The translations under genes were made by a program, and so were the position numbers. Shown here one piece after another: positions 15,686-24,237 of a stretch of 64,000 bases of DNA. Below the pieces are notes generated by a model. That model was not told the origin of the DNA and ran no database searches. It was given only the letters and a program-made list of their open reading frames with translations. The first letter of the stretch is position 1. The number at the start of each line of letters is the position of its first letter. The DNA is from Paramesorhizobium leguminum (GTDB lineage Bacteria > Pseudomonadota > Alphaproteobacteria > Rhizobiales > Rhizobiaceae): NCBI RefSeq assembly GCF_003217235.1, contig NZ_QJTF01000012.1:1-64000 (forward strand), in the 5' to 3' direction.

Positions 15686-16012
15686 ATGAAAACCATACTT
15701 ATAGCTGCCTTGCTGGCCCTCGCGCCGACGCTGGCATTTGCCGAAACCAATCTGGAGGATTGGCAGAAAGTTGGTCTGGAAAAGATCAAAGGAGAAAAGA
15801 AAGTACGCGATGCTATATGGTCGCAAGGCATCAGCCTTTGGGTTGCGTTGGATGACGACGGAACCAAAAGAAGCGGTTTTGGTGAATATCTTTGCCTTGT
15901 TCTCAACCAGGCAGGACGCCCCAAGGGTAGATTTGTAGCAATTTCGCTTCTCGACTACGCGGCAATGTTGCGACAGGAACACAAGGAACTGGGCAAGGCA
16001 ATTTGCCAATAA
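15686..16012 (+). CDS. Small exported protein on the opposite strand (moron-like)
   Basis: 108 residues with a clear signal peptide: MKTILIAALLALAPTLAFA with cleavage likely before ETNLEDWQ. The start at 15686 is chosen over an upstream ATG because the signal peptide begins there and GGGGA precedes it. Two Cys remain in the mature part (YLCLVLNQ and KAICQ). It is the only structural-region gene on the plus strand, lying between Mor and GemA, and it is convergent with GemA with a 5-base gap. Such inserted, independently read genes often act in the lysogen, e.g. in superinfection exclusion; that role is inference. Confidence 0.7.
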   Translation: MKTILIAALLALAPTLAFAETNLEDWQKVGLEKIKGEKKVRDAIWSQGISLWVALDDDGTKRSGFGEYLCLVLNQAGRPKGRFVAISLLDYAAMLRQEHKELGKAICQ

Positions 16013-16017
16013 ACGCG

Positions 16018-16413
16018 TCATATCCCGCGCGCCTCCATCGCTTTCAGCGCCTTAATTATAGGGTCGGCCTGTTCAACGGATAAAAAATCCGGATCATCAA
16101 CCGGCGCGCGTCCGCTAACGAAGGACCGCAAGGCGGTGCGGGAACCGTCCTGAATGATACCCTTGCGGTGGCAGGATCGCCAAAGCGCGTGGATCAGCCG
16201 GATATAAGGTTTGTGCGAGGCCGGGAGTTGCTTCCCGGCCTTTTTGATTTTGAAGCCACGGCGCTTCAGTTCGTCGACCACGGCGATAAGCTGGCGCTCA
16301 GTCATGGCGCGCAAGGAATCGACGCCGGTCACGCGCATGTACATGGCGCGCTTGGTGTCATCATCCAGTCCAAGCTGCTGACAGGCGATATTGATGATGG
16401 CCTTGCTGTTCAT
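16018..16413 (-). CDS. gemA: GemA-like regulatory protein (Mu gp16 family)
   Basis: 131 residues, MNSKAIINIACQQLGLDDDT, with the family block RAMYMRVTGVDSLRAMTERQ followed by VVDELKRRGFK and the IRLIHALWRSCHRKGIIQDG block. These are the hallmarks of the Mu gp16/GemA family, which modulates host gene expression and DNA supercoiling during Mu growth. The start overlaps the stop of a small upstream gene by ATGA, and the gene ends the early operon. It looks complete. Confidence 0.85.
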   Translation of the reverse strand: MNSKAIINIACQQLGLDDDTKRAMYMRVTGVDSLRAMTERQLIAVVDELKRRGFKIKKAGKQLPASHKPYIRLIHALWRSCHRKGIIQDGSRTALRSFVSGRAPVDDPDFLSVEQADPIIKALKAMEARGI

Positions 16414-16631
16414 TTCCGCGCCGCCCTCTTTCGCCGGATGTCATAAACTTTAGAAAGATCATGAAGGACGCTGACGCGGATACGCTGCTCTGCTGCCTCT
16501 ACCGCCCGGCATGGTCTGGCGTCCAGATTGGAAGCACAACGGCACGAACCGTTTGCGAATTCGCAGACCAGTCGCCAAACCGGCTCCGGTGCGGGCGCGC
16601 CAGTGGAGAGAAGATTGGCTTTGCCAGTCAC
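16410..16631 (-). CDS. Small Cys-containing phage protein
   Basis: 73 residues, with ATGA overlaps on both sides (stop of the DUF2786 gene, start of gemA), so it is almost certainly translated. It contains four Cys (VCEFANGSCRCASNLDARPC) that could bind a metal, and ends in a basic stretch (DIRRKRAARK). No family is recognised; a small zinc-binding regulator is possible. Confidence 0.6.
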   Translation of the reverse strand: MTGKANLLSTGAPAPEPVWRLVCEFANGSCRCASNLDARPCRAVEAAEQRIRVSVLHDLSKVYDIRRKRAARK

Positions 16632-17311
16632 TTCGCACCGCCAATCAGCTTCTGCGGCTCCCGGCCGCGTACGCCATGGGCGATGTTGACGTTGTCGCCC
16701 GCCAGTGCACCGGCATACCGGGCATGATCGAAGCGCGGCTTATACGCTGGTGTCTTTACCGACCTCGTCTCGGGATAGCGGCGGTCGCGCTCCGCCTCGG
16801 CTTGCTGGATTTCCCTCGCCGAGATGCGTGGCTTGAACAGATCGAGTAGCCGCATCGTGAGGCTGAAAACCAGACCCGAGGTGAATTCAGCAGAAGCCTG
16901 CTTGCGCGTGGCCGTCGAACGGCGGCGGCGGTAAAACTCGCTCTTCTTGAATTTTTTCACCTCATGAGTGATCGCAGTTTCGCAAACGTCATGAAGATAA
17001 GCAGCGATTTCTGGCCCCGGCTCTTTGCCGATAAAGATGATGACACGGCCATCCAGCGAACTGGAGAGCATCGCGGCGGTGTTCGTGCAACGGGCAATCG
17101 CAGCCCAAAGAGTGGCGCGCGGCGAACGTTCGGAGGCATGAAGACGCGCCGCCTCCTGCGTCATGTCCAGTTCGTCGTCGGACAAACCGTATTCCCGCAT
17201 CAGTTCGGCCATTTTGGCGGCGGCTTCCATGGCCTCCGCCTCGGTGCAGCCGCGCGCCGTGGTGCGCTGACGCAAGGCATTGATGCGTTTCCGGAGAGCT
17301 TCGCTGATCAT
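16628..17311 (-). CDS. DUF2786-domain phage protein
   Basis: 227 residues. The N-terminal 40 residues (INALRQRTTARGCTEAEAME to LMREYGLSDDELD) match the DUF2786 pattern (L-x-K-A-x-x-T-x-x-x-E-A-x-x-A-x-x-K-A-x-x-L). The middle includes AIARCTNTAAMLSSSLDGRV and IGKEPGPEIAAYLHDVCETA, and the end is basic. It is a common early protein of Mu-like and other phages of alphaproteobacteria; the role is unknown. It overlaps both neighbours by four bases. Confidence 0.75.
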   Translation of the reverse strand: MISEALRKRINALRQRTTARGCTEAEAMEAAAKMAELMREYGLSDDELDMTQEAARLHASERSPRATLWAAIARCTNTAAMLSSSLDGRVIIFIGKEPGPEIAAYLHDVCETAITHEVKKFKKSEFYRRRRSTATRKQASAEFTSGLVFSLTMRLLDLFKPRISAREIQQAEAERDRRYPETRSVKTPAYKPRFDHARYAGALAGDNVNIAHGVRGREPQKLIGGAK

Positions 17312-17709
17312 GCCGCACCTGCCGTTCTAGGGCAGTTCAAAACGGCCATGAATATGACGCGTCTCGCAATTCTAGCCGTCATCGTTTCGATGACCTCATT
17401 CGAAGCCGAAGGATTGCAGGCCATAAAAATGCCGGCGATCGCATCTGCCAGAAGCATCATGGCTTCGCCGTGAGGCATTCCCGCCGTAGCAGCGGCTATT
17501 TTCGAAAGCCGCTGCTTGTCAAAGTCAGAACGGACTCTAGCCATGATCACTTCCTGCGTGGTCACGATCTTGCGCTTGAGTTCGGCCACCCGACCTTTCC
17601 AATAGGTCATCTCGCGATCACGCCGTGTGCCGCTATCGATCATATCGGCGCAGAAAAGCTGCGTCTCGGCGCGTTCCAGTTCCTTCTGCAATGTCTCGAG
17701 CGTTTCCAT
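17308..17709 (-). CDS. Early phage protein of unknown function
   Basis: About 133 residues from ATG at 17709 (METLETLQKELERAETQLFC), a start that overlaps the Gam stop as TGATG. The first 60 residues are a coiled coil; the rest is helical with MLLADAIAGIFMACNPSASN and IARRVIFMAVLNCPRTAGAA. It is translationally packed in the early operon. No family recognised. Confidence 0.6.
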   Translation of the reverse strand: METLETLQKELERAETQLFCADMIDSGTRRDREMTYWKGRVAELKRKIVTTQEVIMARVRSDFDKQRLSKIAAATAGMPHGEAMMLLADAIAGIFMACNPSASNEVIETMTARIARRVIFMAVLNCPRTAGAA

Positions 17710-18251
17710 CACGCCCTCGCAAGTTCAACGGCGGCGGAAATGTCGGCCTCGAACGGCTCGACGATGAAGTCCTCGCCAGCGGTGCCAATGCCAACGCCGG
17801 CGATCATCCGGGCGCGATCAGGATCGGCCAGGAGCGCTTCCTTATTCACCTCCTCCTTCGTGCGGAGGAAATCCGCTGAAAAGCCCAGTTTCTTGATCGC
17901 CTCGATTACCCGATCCGCCCCGGTGATGCGCACGCTAGGCGGACGAAGCCGCCAGCTCACCTTGCCCGTGCCCAGATCGGCCGTCTTGGTCCGACCACCA
18001 GCGGTCAGTGCATCACGGTTGGCTTCCGCCCATACTTTCAGCCCTTCTGTTTGCGCCGCGACCTTTTCTTTCAACGGAGTGGCCTGCTTTTCCGCTTCGG
18101 CCTTGAGGCGGGCCATCTGATCGTTCATATCGGCCTCAATGCGAGCGATCTGTCGGTTCGCCTCGCCGATATCGCGCAGCGCTTGCACAGCGTCCTCTCG
18201 GTTCTGCGGTACGGGCAGGTTGACCCCAAGGGTCTTTGTCTTTTTAGCCAT
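17709..18251 (-). CDS. gam: Gam-like host-nuclease inhibitor
   Basis: 180 residues from ATG at 18251 (MAKKTKTLGVNLPVPQNRED). The pattern EANRQIARIEADMNDQMARL followed by a long coiled coil and then LGTGKVSWRLRPPSVRITGA is that of the Mu Gam family. Mu Gam is a Ku-like protein that binds double-stranded DNA ends and protects linear phage DNA from RecBCD-type nucleases; here the long coiled coil is the dimer interface. It lies in the semi-essential early region as in Mu. Confidence 0.88.
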   Translation of the reverse strand: MAKKTKTLGVNLPVPQNREDAVQALRDIGEANRQIARIEADMNDQMARLKAEAEKQATPLKEKVAAQTEGLKVWAEANRDALTAGGRTKTADLGTGKVSWRLRPPSVRITGADRVIEAIKKLGFSADFLRTKEEVNKEALLADPDRARMIAGVGIGTAGEDFIVEPFEADISAAVELARA

Positions 18252-18268
18252 TTCTGGTTTCCTTCGGT

Positions 18269-18538
18269 TCAGGCAATGTTGCTGCCGCCGTCGCCGTCTG
18301 GGACAACGAACAGCCGGGGGCGTTTCGGGTTGGGAAAGGGAATGACGGTTTCGTCGGTCGCTAAGGGCGCATCTTGGGCGCACTTTTCCAGATGCCGCGC
18401 CACTCGCTCATAAGTCGTCAGGGCGAGAATGTAGGATTGCACCTGGGCACCGGTGAAAAAGACCGCGTTGCCGTTCGACCGGAACGAAACTGTTTCCATC
18501 TCGGAACGCAACTCACGCAGGCAGTCAGACAGCGACAT
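18269..18538 (-). CDS. Small early phage protein
   Basis: 89 residues (MSLSDCLRELRSEMETVSFR ... GDGGSNIA). It overlaps the end of the upstream HTH gene by 14 bases and lies 17 bases before gam. The N-terminal part is helical and the C-terminal third is Pro-rich (TVIPFPNPKRPRLFVVPDGD). No family recognised. Confidence 0.55.
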   Translation of the reverse strand: MSLSDCLRELRSEMETVSFRSNGNAVFFTGAQVQSYILALTTYERVARHLEKCAQDAPLATDETVIPFPNPKRPRLFVVPDGDGGSNIA

Positions 18539-18914
18539 CTTTCACCTCGATATTGATGGAGACGGGGTTTTGCGAGCAGCGGCGGCATGCCGCCCAATGG
18601 CGCAGCTTGTCGGGATCGCTGGTCGGCATGGGCGCGCTCGCATTATCGCGGCAGGCATCCGGCGCCAGATCGCTGCGAAGGTGTGGGCACCACACTTTTT
18701 GGGCGTAGAGCGCCATGACCTTCGGCGCGAGCTTGACTGACACCTTGTCCATGCGGGCCGAGTATTTCCCGGCGACGATCAGGGACACGGCGGTGCGCGA
18801 AGTGCCGAGTTCGTTGGCAATGGCCTGCTTCGTCCGGCCCGGCTTCTCGGTTTCCGCCTTCAGGACATCGACCCATTTTGGATCGGCCATTCGCATGAGG
18901 GTCATTTGTCGCAT
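18525..18914 (-). CDS. HTH protein with a C-terminal Cys/His cluster
   Basis: 129 residues; ATG at 18914 has GGAGG just upstream. Residues 20-50 form a lambda-repressor-like helix-turn-helix (TKQAIANELGTSRTAVSLIV). The second half holds WCPHLRSDLAPDACRD and HWAACRRCSQNPVS, five Cys and two His that may bind zinc. The domain pair is seen in early proteins of Mu-like phages. It probably regulates transcription, but the target is not visible. Confidence 0.62.
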   Translation of the reverse strand: MRQMTLMRMADPKWVDVLKAETEKPGRTKQAIANELGTSRTAVSLIVAGKYSARMDKVSVKLAPKVMALYAQKVWCPHLRSDLAPDACRDNASAPMPTSDPDKLRHWAACRRCSQNPVSINIEVKDVAV

Positions 18915-19501
18915 GACACCTCCTCGGCGAATTGGCGCAGGTTATAATCCCAGAGCGCCCCCTTGTGTGTCCGCCACGCCGGCGAAATCGGACCGGTGTC
19001 CTTCACCAGCCGAAACCGCTTGGAGCTGCCACCGTTGCGGTGCGTTCCGCGCTGGCGAGTAGGCAGTTCCGCCACATACCCGGCACGGCGAAGCAGCCTG
19101 ATATACTGTCGCACCGCAATATCCGGATAGCGTTCGTCGCGGGCAGCGGCCATGACGATGTCGCCCACGGTAAAACTCGGGCTTATCCGTATGGCGTTCC
19201 AGGCCCGCTGGCGAAGCGTATTCTGGAGCGGTTTGCGAGCGATGCAGGTATCCGGCCCGATCGGGCCACCGGCGATCTTTTCCCCGTTAGCGGCTGCGTT
19301 CAGACCGGCTTGTGTCAGGCGATAACAACCCCTTTCTGTCCGATCGAGATAGTCGCGCTTGATCAGGATGGAAGCGCCGCCCCAGATTTGCCGCCTGCTC
19401 AAGGGCAGCACCGCGCCAATCTCGTCTACCGTCCGGCACGATCCGTCGCTCAAACACTGCAGGACCATGGTGGGGATTTCTCCCGGAGCGTATCTTTCCA
19501 T
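18902..19501 (-). CDS. Winged-helix early protein
   Basis: 199 residues. Two winged-helix-like segments can be seen: VDEIGAVLPLSRRQIWGGAS with IKRDYLDRTERGCYRLTQAG near the N-terminus, and FTVGDIVMAAARDERYPDIA with VRQYIRLLRRAGYVAEL later. Start ATG at 19501 overlaps the stop of the MuB-like gene. Such proteins follow the transposition genes in alphaproteobacterial Mu-like phages; DNA binding is likely, function unknown. Confidence 0.65.
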   Translation of the reverse strand: MERYAPGEIPTMVLQCLSDGSCRTVDEIGAVLPLSRRQIWGGASILIKRDYLDRTERGCYRLTQAGLNAAANGEKIAGGPIGPDTCIARKPLQNTLRQRAWNAIRISPSFTVGDIVMAAARDERYPDIAVRQYIRLLRRAGYVAELPTRQRGTHRNGGSSKRFRLVKDTGPISPAWRTHKGALWDYNLRQFAEEVSCDK

Positions 19502-20268
19502 CAGAACGCCTCCGGAACCTTGACCGCCTGACTGCTCCGGCGGTCGGTGAAGATGACCTGACCCGCCATGTCGGCAAGCGTGACGCCCTCCGGCCCATAA
19601 TCGAAGCGCAGGCCGAAGCGTTCGATATTGGCGATGGCTTCCAACACTTCGCGGTTGTAGCCGCCGCTGACCGTATGGACGAACTTGATGAGATCGTCGG
19701 CTACCGGCACCTCGCAGCGCGCCGCGACCAGCGCTTTCACGTCTGCTTCGGTCATTTTTTCAAAACGGACCCGCTGCGACACGCGCGAGGCCACTTGCGG
19801 GAAACGGCCAAGGTGGTCGTTGACCTTTCCCATACCGACCAGGACGGTCGGCAATTCGATCATGTCGGATATGTCCCGGATCGTTTCTAGAATGCTGGGT
19901 TTGTTGGAAACGTGATCTGCCTCGTCGATGACGAGCCCGAACGCGCGCCGCCCCATCATGGCCGCGTCCTGGCGCAGCGCCAGTTCTTCTAACGCCTTGG
20001 CATATTTCTTGGCAAAGGCGTGAGGCGGATGAACCCGAAGGCTCTCCAACAACTCGTTCATGAACCACGCCGGCGTCCATTCCTTCTTGGCGCGCAAGTA
20101 CACGCAGCCATTCTGCGCCACCCAATGCTTGAGCGTCGTGGTTTTGCCGAGACCCGGCAAACCATCGACAACGACGAGACAGGCTTCCTGCGCGCCGCGC
20201 TGTTCCAGTGCGGCAAGCGCGCCCTGGTAGCGCTTCACGTTGGATGTCTCGACAAACTGGTTTCTCAT
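19501..20268 (-). CDS. MuB-like transposition ATPase
   Basis: 255 residues. Walker A GLPGLGKTT at 36-44 and Walker B GLVIDEADH at 111-119, followed by a sensor-type segment LPTVLVGMGKVNDHLGRFPQ. This is the AAA+ layout of MuB/TnsC-like proteins, which polymerise on DNA, choose the target, keep it away from the element itself and activate the transposase. It follows the MuA-like gene with 27 bases between, as in Mu. N-terminal HTH of Mu MuB is not obvious here, which is usual for this subgroup. Confidence 0.88.
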   Translation of the reverse strand: MRNQFVETSNVKRYQGALAALEQRGAQEACLVVVDGLPGLGKTTTLKHWVAQNGCVYLRAKKEWTPAWFMNELLESLRVHPPHAFAKKYAKALEELALRQDAAMMGRRAFGLVIDEADHVSNKPSILETIRDISDMIELPTVLVGMGKVNDHLGRFPQVASRVSQRVRFEKMTEADVKALVAARCEVPVADDLIKFVHTVSGGYNREVLEAIANIERFGLRFDYGPEGVTLADMAGQVIFTDRRSSQAVKVPEAF

Positions 20269-20295
20269 GCCTATTTTCCCTGTTAGTTGAGGCTG

Positions 20296-22554
20296 TCAGG
20301 CTACGGCGCGGATGACGTTTCGAAGGGCATCCACGTCGATGCCTGACAGCCGGAAATGTTCAATTGCGGCAGGGCTTTGCAGGCACCCGCGCAAGACGCG
20401 AACTTGGTTACTCATTAGCTCGTCGGGATGGTCGAGCGCCCACATGGCAAGCTCGACATCGGAACTGAAGGTCCGCCGTTTCGGCTGGACCTGTTGTTGA
20501 GGCTCGCGGTAGTCCGCAAGCACCTCGACATTCGAGGCGGTGACCAGTTCCGGCGTCACGTCGATGATCGGCATGGGCTGGATAGCGGACTGTTCGATGA
20601 GATAAGGCGTAATGAATTCCGCCTCGGCATCCTGAAGCTTGCTCTGAAGACGCTTGACGCGGCCCTTCTGGCGCTTTTCTTCCGCCGCCTGCTGGAAGGT
20701 CAGCGGGACATAATCCCGCTTGTTACCGGTGTAATCCGCAACGCAGATCAACGGGCCGGGCTGGCCTTCATCACGGTCGATCTCACGCACCCAAACAAAG
20801 CGCGCCTGGTCAAAGTCGTACCCGACCATGACCTCTTCGCCGTGATATGCCTCCAGCGCTTGGTGGTAGTATTTATTGTTGTTCCACTCGACGAGGCCGC
20901 GTCGCGCCACCCGGATTTCGTAGGGGCGGAACAGATCGTCCATCTCGTCAGCCACAACCGGCACCGGCTCGAAGCCGTCCGCGACATGCTGCGCCCAGAA
21001 CTCGTTAGGCGAATAATGACGGTACTTGCCGGTCGCCTCGTCCATGAAGCGCGGCAGTCCGCGATGCGGTTTGGCGTTATATTCGGCAATCGCCTCCGCA
21101 CACATGGCGCGGAAATTGTCCCATGAAGGCAGCAGGCGTGACATGCCGAGCAGCTTCAAATCCTGCCGTGTCGCCTTGTGCGCGGCCTTCGCCGCTTCCT
21201 TGTCCATCGGCGCGCCGAGATAGGTCGGCAGCTTCTGGGCAAGCGGGTTCCAGACGGTGCCATTGAAACGTTCGATGATACCCTTGGCCTGTGAGTTATA
21301 TGGCAGGGCATGCATCTTGGTGATGGCAAGCCGGCCCATCAGGCCGTTCACATCCGCGTCGAAGGTCTTGTTTTTGTAACCGGGACCACGATCGGTATAG
21401 AAAATCGCCGGAATGCCGTGGCTGACGCAGGATTTGCGCAAGGCTTCCGTCACCGAGATGACGTTTTCCTTCAGGGCAATGGAAAAGCCGACACATTTGC
21501 GGGTTGCCACATCAAGCATGGACGTGATTTCCGGCTTGAACGCCTTGCCGGTGATTGGATGCGCGACCTCGGCGTCGAACGTTTTGCCGTCAGCCGTGTA
21601 GATGGTGGTCGGGAACAGGTTTTCCGTCGAACGCTGGATGTAGGCCAACCGCGAGCGCAACGTTAGAAGCCCCTCGCGACCGACATTCTTCTCAATGTCG
21701 TTGAGCTTGGTTCTCAACGTGTAACGGACCTTTTCGACGGTCAGTGTGGTGGCAGGATTTTCCTTGCGGTATTCCGCCAACGCCTCGCTTGCAGCAGGTT
21801 TACCTGGCTTGGCATAATGCGTTAGAAATCCCCTGAACTCTTCGGAGACCGGCTCTTCGGCCTTGGTCAGCGCAGGGGCAAGCGCGGTGATGCCGGCGCT
21901 GTCGCGCTGACTGTACCAGCGCTGAACGGTTCGCAAAGACACTTGAAAATCATCCCCGGCCCGGTCATTTGCCAGCCGCAAAGTATCTTCCAGCAGGCCG
22001 AAGCCTGCCGGATCGGCAAGAAGAGAAACACGCTCCAGCAACATGCGCTCGCGGGCTGCCAGTGCCTCACCAGCCTCGACCTTTTCCAAGGCGGCTTTGC
22101 GCTCGGCATGTTCCTCCTGCGCGCGAACGAACATCATGATGGCTTCGCGCCGCGCGGCCATGCCGTTGATGGTGATATAGCGGTCGATGGCGGTGAGGAT
22201 TTCGCCGCGCGCTTCCATGGCCTGCCGCTGGCGGAACCGCAACGACGTAACTGGCAGAAGCGCGACCTTCCGCTTCTCTACTTCACGCCGACGCTCCTGC
22301 GCGGCAATCAAAACCGTCTTGATTTCAAGCCCGTCGATGACGTTCTGCATGACCTCCGGCAGCAGCGAACGGTGGTATTCGCGACCGCCGCCGCCTTCAC
22401 GACCGCTTCGGATGCGGCACTGGTTGTCGGGAAGGCCATTCCAGCCATGTTCATTTGCATGGCGCTGGACGCTGCGCTCTGAACGCGGGAAGCTGGTAAG
22501 CCCACGATCATCGGCAATTTTCGCCAACTCTCCGGCGGTGAACCATTCTTTCAT
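20296..22554 (-). CDS. MuA-type DDE transposase
   Basis: 752 residues from ATG at 22554 (MKEWFTAGELAKIADDRGLT), overlapping the upstream gene by ATGA. The N-terminal Mu-type winged HTH (residues 1-65) is followed by long DNA-binding helices, then the catalytic core: D322 (TADGKTFD), D388 (FYTDRGPGY) and E428 (GIIERFNG), with D-D spacing 66 as in MuA. The beta-barrel part (RFVWVREIDRDEGQPG) and a basic coiled C-terminus that contacts MuB follow. It cuts and joins the phage ends for integration and replicative transposition. All key residues are present, so transposition itself may still work. Confidence 0.92.
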   Translation of the reverse strand: MKEWFTAGELAKIADDRGLTSFPRSERSVQRHANEHGWNGLPDNQCRIRSGREGGGGREYHRSLLPEVMQNVIDGLEIKTVLIAAQERRREVEKRKVALLPVTSLRFRQRQAMEARGEILTAIDRYITINGMAARREAIMMFVRAQEEHAERKAALEKVEAGEALAARERMLLERVSLLADPAGFGLLEDTLRLANDRAGDDFQVSLRTVQRWYSQRDSAGITALAPALTKAEEPVSEEFRGFLTHYAKPGKPAASEALAEYRKENPATTLTVEKVRYTLRTKLNDIEKNVGREGLLTLRSRLAYIQRSTENLFPTTIYTADGKTFDAEVAHPITGKAFKPEITSMLDVATRKCVGFSIALKENVISVTEALRKSCVSHGIPAIFYTDRGPGYKNKTFDADVNGLMGRLAITKMHALPYNSQAKGIIERFNGTVWNPLAQKLPTYLGAPMDKEAAKAAHKATRQDLKLLGMSRLLPSWDNFRAMCAEAIAEYNAKPHRGLPRFMDEATGKYRHYSPNEFWAQHVADGFEPVPVVADEMDDLFRPYEIRVARRGLVEWNNNKYYHQALEAYHGEEVMVGYDFDQARFVWVREIDRDEGQPGPLICVADYTGNKRDYVPLTFQQAAEEKRQKGRVKRLQSKLQDAEAEFITPYLIEQSAIQPMPIIDVTPELVTASNVEVLADYREPQQQVQPKRRTFSSDVELAMWALDHPDELMSNQVRVLRGCLQSPAAIEHFRLSGIDVDALRNVIRAVA

Positions 22555-23018
22555 CGTCTTGCCTTCCTGCTGGCGGCGAGCGCTCGAATGCGAGCGTCCA
22601 CGTCGTCGCGATGATCTTCTAAAAGGCGCTCTTCGATCAGATCGGCGTATTCGTCTTCGATCACGGTCAGGCCGAACTCTCCCGGTACAAAGCCGAGCAA
22701 ATCCTTTGCCCCGGTCGCCTGGACAAGGGCGATGAAGGCGTCGAGCGGAATGCGATGCCCTTCCGATCCTTCGGAGGTCCATTTGTAGAGCGTGGCCGGC
22801 GTCACTTCGCGGTCCAGAAATTCACTCATCTTCTGCGCCACGGTTTCCCGGCTAAGCCCCTTTTCATCGCGGACATCGCGAAGGGCATGGGAAATCAACC
22901 GTGCAATTTTGCTGTCGAGCCGCCCGCGACCGATCACGTCCGCGCTGTATCCGACCGCCACCTTCGGCGGCTCCCAGCTGAACAGGTCTTTGGTGAGAGG
23001 ATCGCGGCGGCGGGACAT
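22551..23018 (-). CDS. HTH-containing early phage protein
   Basis: 155 residues. The middle reads GLSRETVAQKMSEFLDREVT followed by PATLYKWTSEG, a helix-turn-helix of the Cro/XRE sort, and the second half is acidic (VIEDEYADLIEERLLEDHRD). It stands between the ParB-like and MuA-like genes with overlap on the MuA side. Proteins of this kind are regularly found next to the transposase in these phages; function unknown, perhaps an accessory transposition or regulatory factor. Confidence 0.65.
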   Translation of the reverse strand: MSRRRDPLTKDLFSWEPPKVAVGYSADVIGRGRLDSKIARLISHALRDVRDEKGLSRETVAQKMSEFLDREVTPATLYKWTSEGSEGHRIPLDAFIALVQATGAKDLLGFVPGEFGLTVIEDEYADLIEERLLEDHRDDVDARIRALAASRKARR

Positions 23019-23020
23019 GA

Positions 23021-23995
23021 TCAGATGCGGCCCCGGCGCTGGAGAGAAGCGACAATGCGCTCTTCATGCTGCTCGACAACCTTGTCCAGTTCGGCGTCTT
23101 CCAGCTTGGCAAAGAATTTGCTCAACACGGTGATGCTATTTTGCATTTCCGCAAGACGCTCATCGACAACCGCTGCGACCACCGTGTCCGGCATCGCCCT
23201 CAGCGTATTCTTGACGGTATCGACCTTCTTTTCCGTAGGCGTCAGCACAACGCCATGGGCGATGATCGTTAGCGCGTCCGACACATTGGTCGCCTTCGGC
23301 GGATCGCTGAATAGAATGTCGAGGACCTTCGCCTGATCGGCATGGGACTGCTCGGCAAGCTGCTTCAGCCCGGCCTGATGATCGGCCAGCCATGTCCCGG
23401 CGCAACGTTTGCGCGAGGCGTCGGACAGGTCTTTCCAGATTTTAACGGCGAGTTCGATGGAGCGGCGGGAAAGGCTTATTTTGTCGGCAGTGGCGGCGGC
23501 GAAGCCAAAGACCTCATCGCTGTCAGCGGCAAGCCGCAATTTTTGCGTTTTGCCACCTGTATGTTGATTGCCCCGGTCACCGCCATGTTTCGCATCGGGG
23601 TACAGACGCTCATAGACCTGCTTTAACTCGAATAGATGATGGCAACGGTCGAGCACCTTCAGCTCATGCCGCCCGAGATTCTCCATCACCTCTTCAAGGC
23701 GCGCTTCATCATCGGTCGCTGCGGTCGAAATGGTCGCGGGGATCATCTCCCATGCCAACATTCTGAAAGCTTCAAGCCGCTTACGTCCGGCGATCAGGCG
23801 AAACCGATCACCGACTAAGCGAACGCGGATCGGATGCTGAAGGCCTGATGCTGCAATGATGAACGCGAGAGCCCCGGCTTCGTCTTGGTCGAACGAGCGA
23901 GCGCGATTATCAGGAATGTCGATGTCGGAGAGCTTGATATCTTGAATGGCGGAAATGCGGATTTCCGGGATGGCGACATTGACATGAGTGGTCAT
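23021..23995 (-). CDS. ParB/Spo0J-like protein of the early operon
   Basis: 324 residues. The N-terminal ParB/sulfiredoxin-fold region is clear: GLQHPIRVRLVGDRFRLIAG followed by RKRLEAFRML and the ENLGRHELKVLDRCHHLFEL block. A later HTH-type part contains ADKISLSRRSIELAVKIWKD. In classical ParB the first part is a CTPase clamp on parS sites; in Mu-like phages the homologue is of unknown role but always close to muA, so it may act in target choice or regulation. It overlaps the downstream and upstream genes by a few bases. Confidence 0.8.
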   Translation of the reverse strand: MTTHVNVAIPEIRISAIQDIKLSDIDIPDNRARSFDQDEAGALAFIIAASGLQHPIRVRLVGDRFRLIAGRKRLEAFRMLAWEMIPATISTAATDDEARLEEVMENLGRHELKVLDRCHHLFELKQVYERLYPDAKHGGDRGNQHTGGKTQKLRLAADSDEVFGFAAATADKISLSRRSIELAVKIWKDLSDASRKRCAGTWLADHQAGLKQLAEQSHADQAKVLDILFSDPPKATNVSDALTIIAHGVVLTPTEKKVDTVKNTLRAMPDTVVAAVVDERLAEMQNSITVLSKFFAKLEDAELDKVVEQHEERIVASLQRRGRI

Positions 23996-24237
23996 GCGTC
24001 ACCGCCTTCCGGCAGATGACCAAGCTCGCGCGCCATAGACAGATAGCCCGCCTTGAAGGCACGCCACGAGGTAAATCCGTCCGGGCGCGTATAGGCAGGA
24101 AGGTCCACATTCTCCCACCAAACATCAAAAGCCTTCTTGGCTCGCTCGACGATGTCGCGTTCGGATGCATACCCTTCCATGGCATTGCGGGCTTCTATGT
24201 CGCAGATGTCAGAAGCTGTTTCATGATTTGCCATCAT
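23992..24237 (-). CDS. Small acidic early phage protein
   Basis: 81 residues from ATG at 24237 or 24234 (MMANHETASDICDIEARNAM), both overlapping the TGA of the small membrane protein. It contains RAKKAFDVWWENVDLPAYTR and FTSWRAFKAGYLSMARELGH, a pattern of short helical phage proteins. It overlaps the ParB-like gene start by four bases. Function unknown. Confidence 0.6.
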   Translation of the reverse strand: MMANHETASDICDIEARNAMEGYASERDIVERAKKAFDVWWENVDLPAYTRPDGFTSWRAFKAGYLSMARELGHLPEGGDA

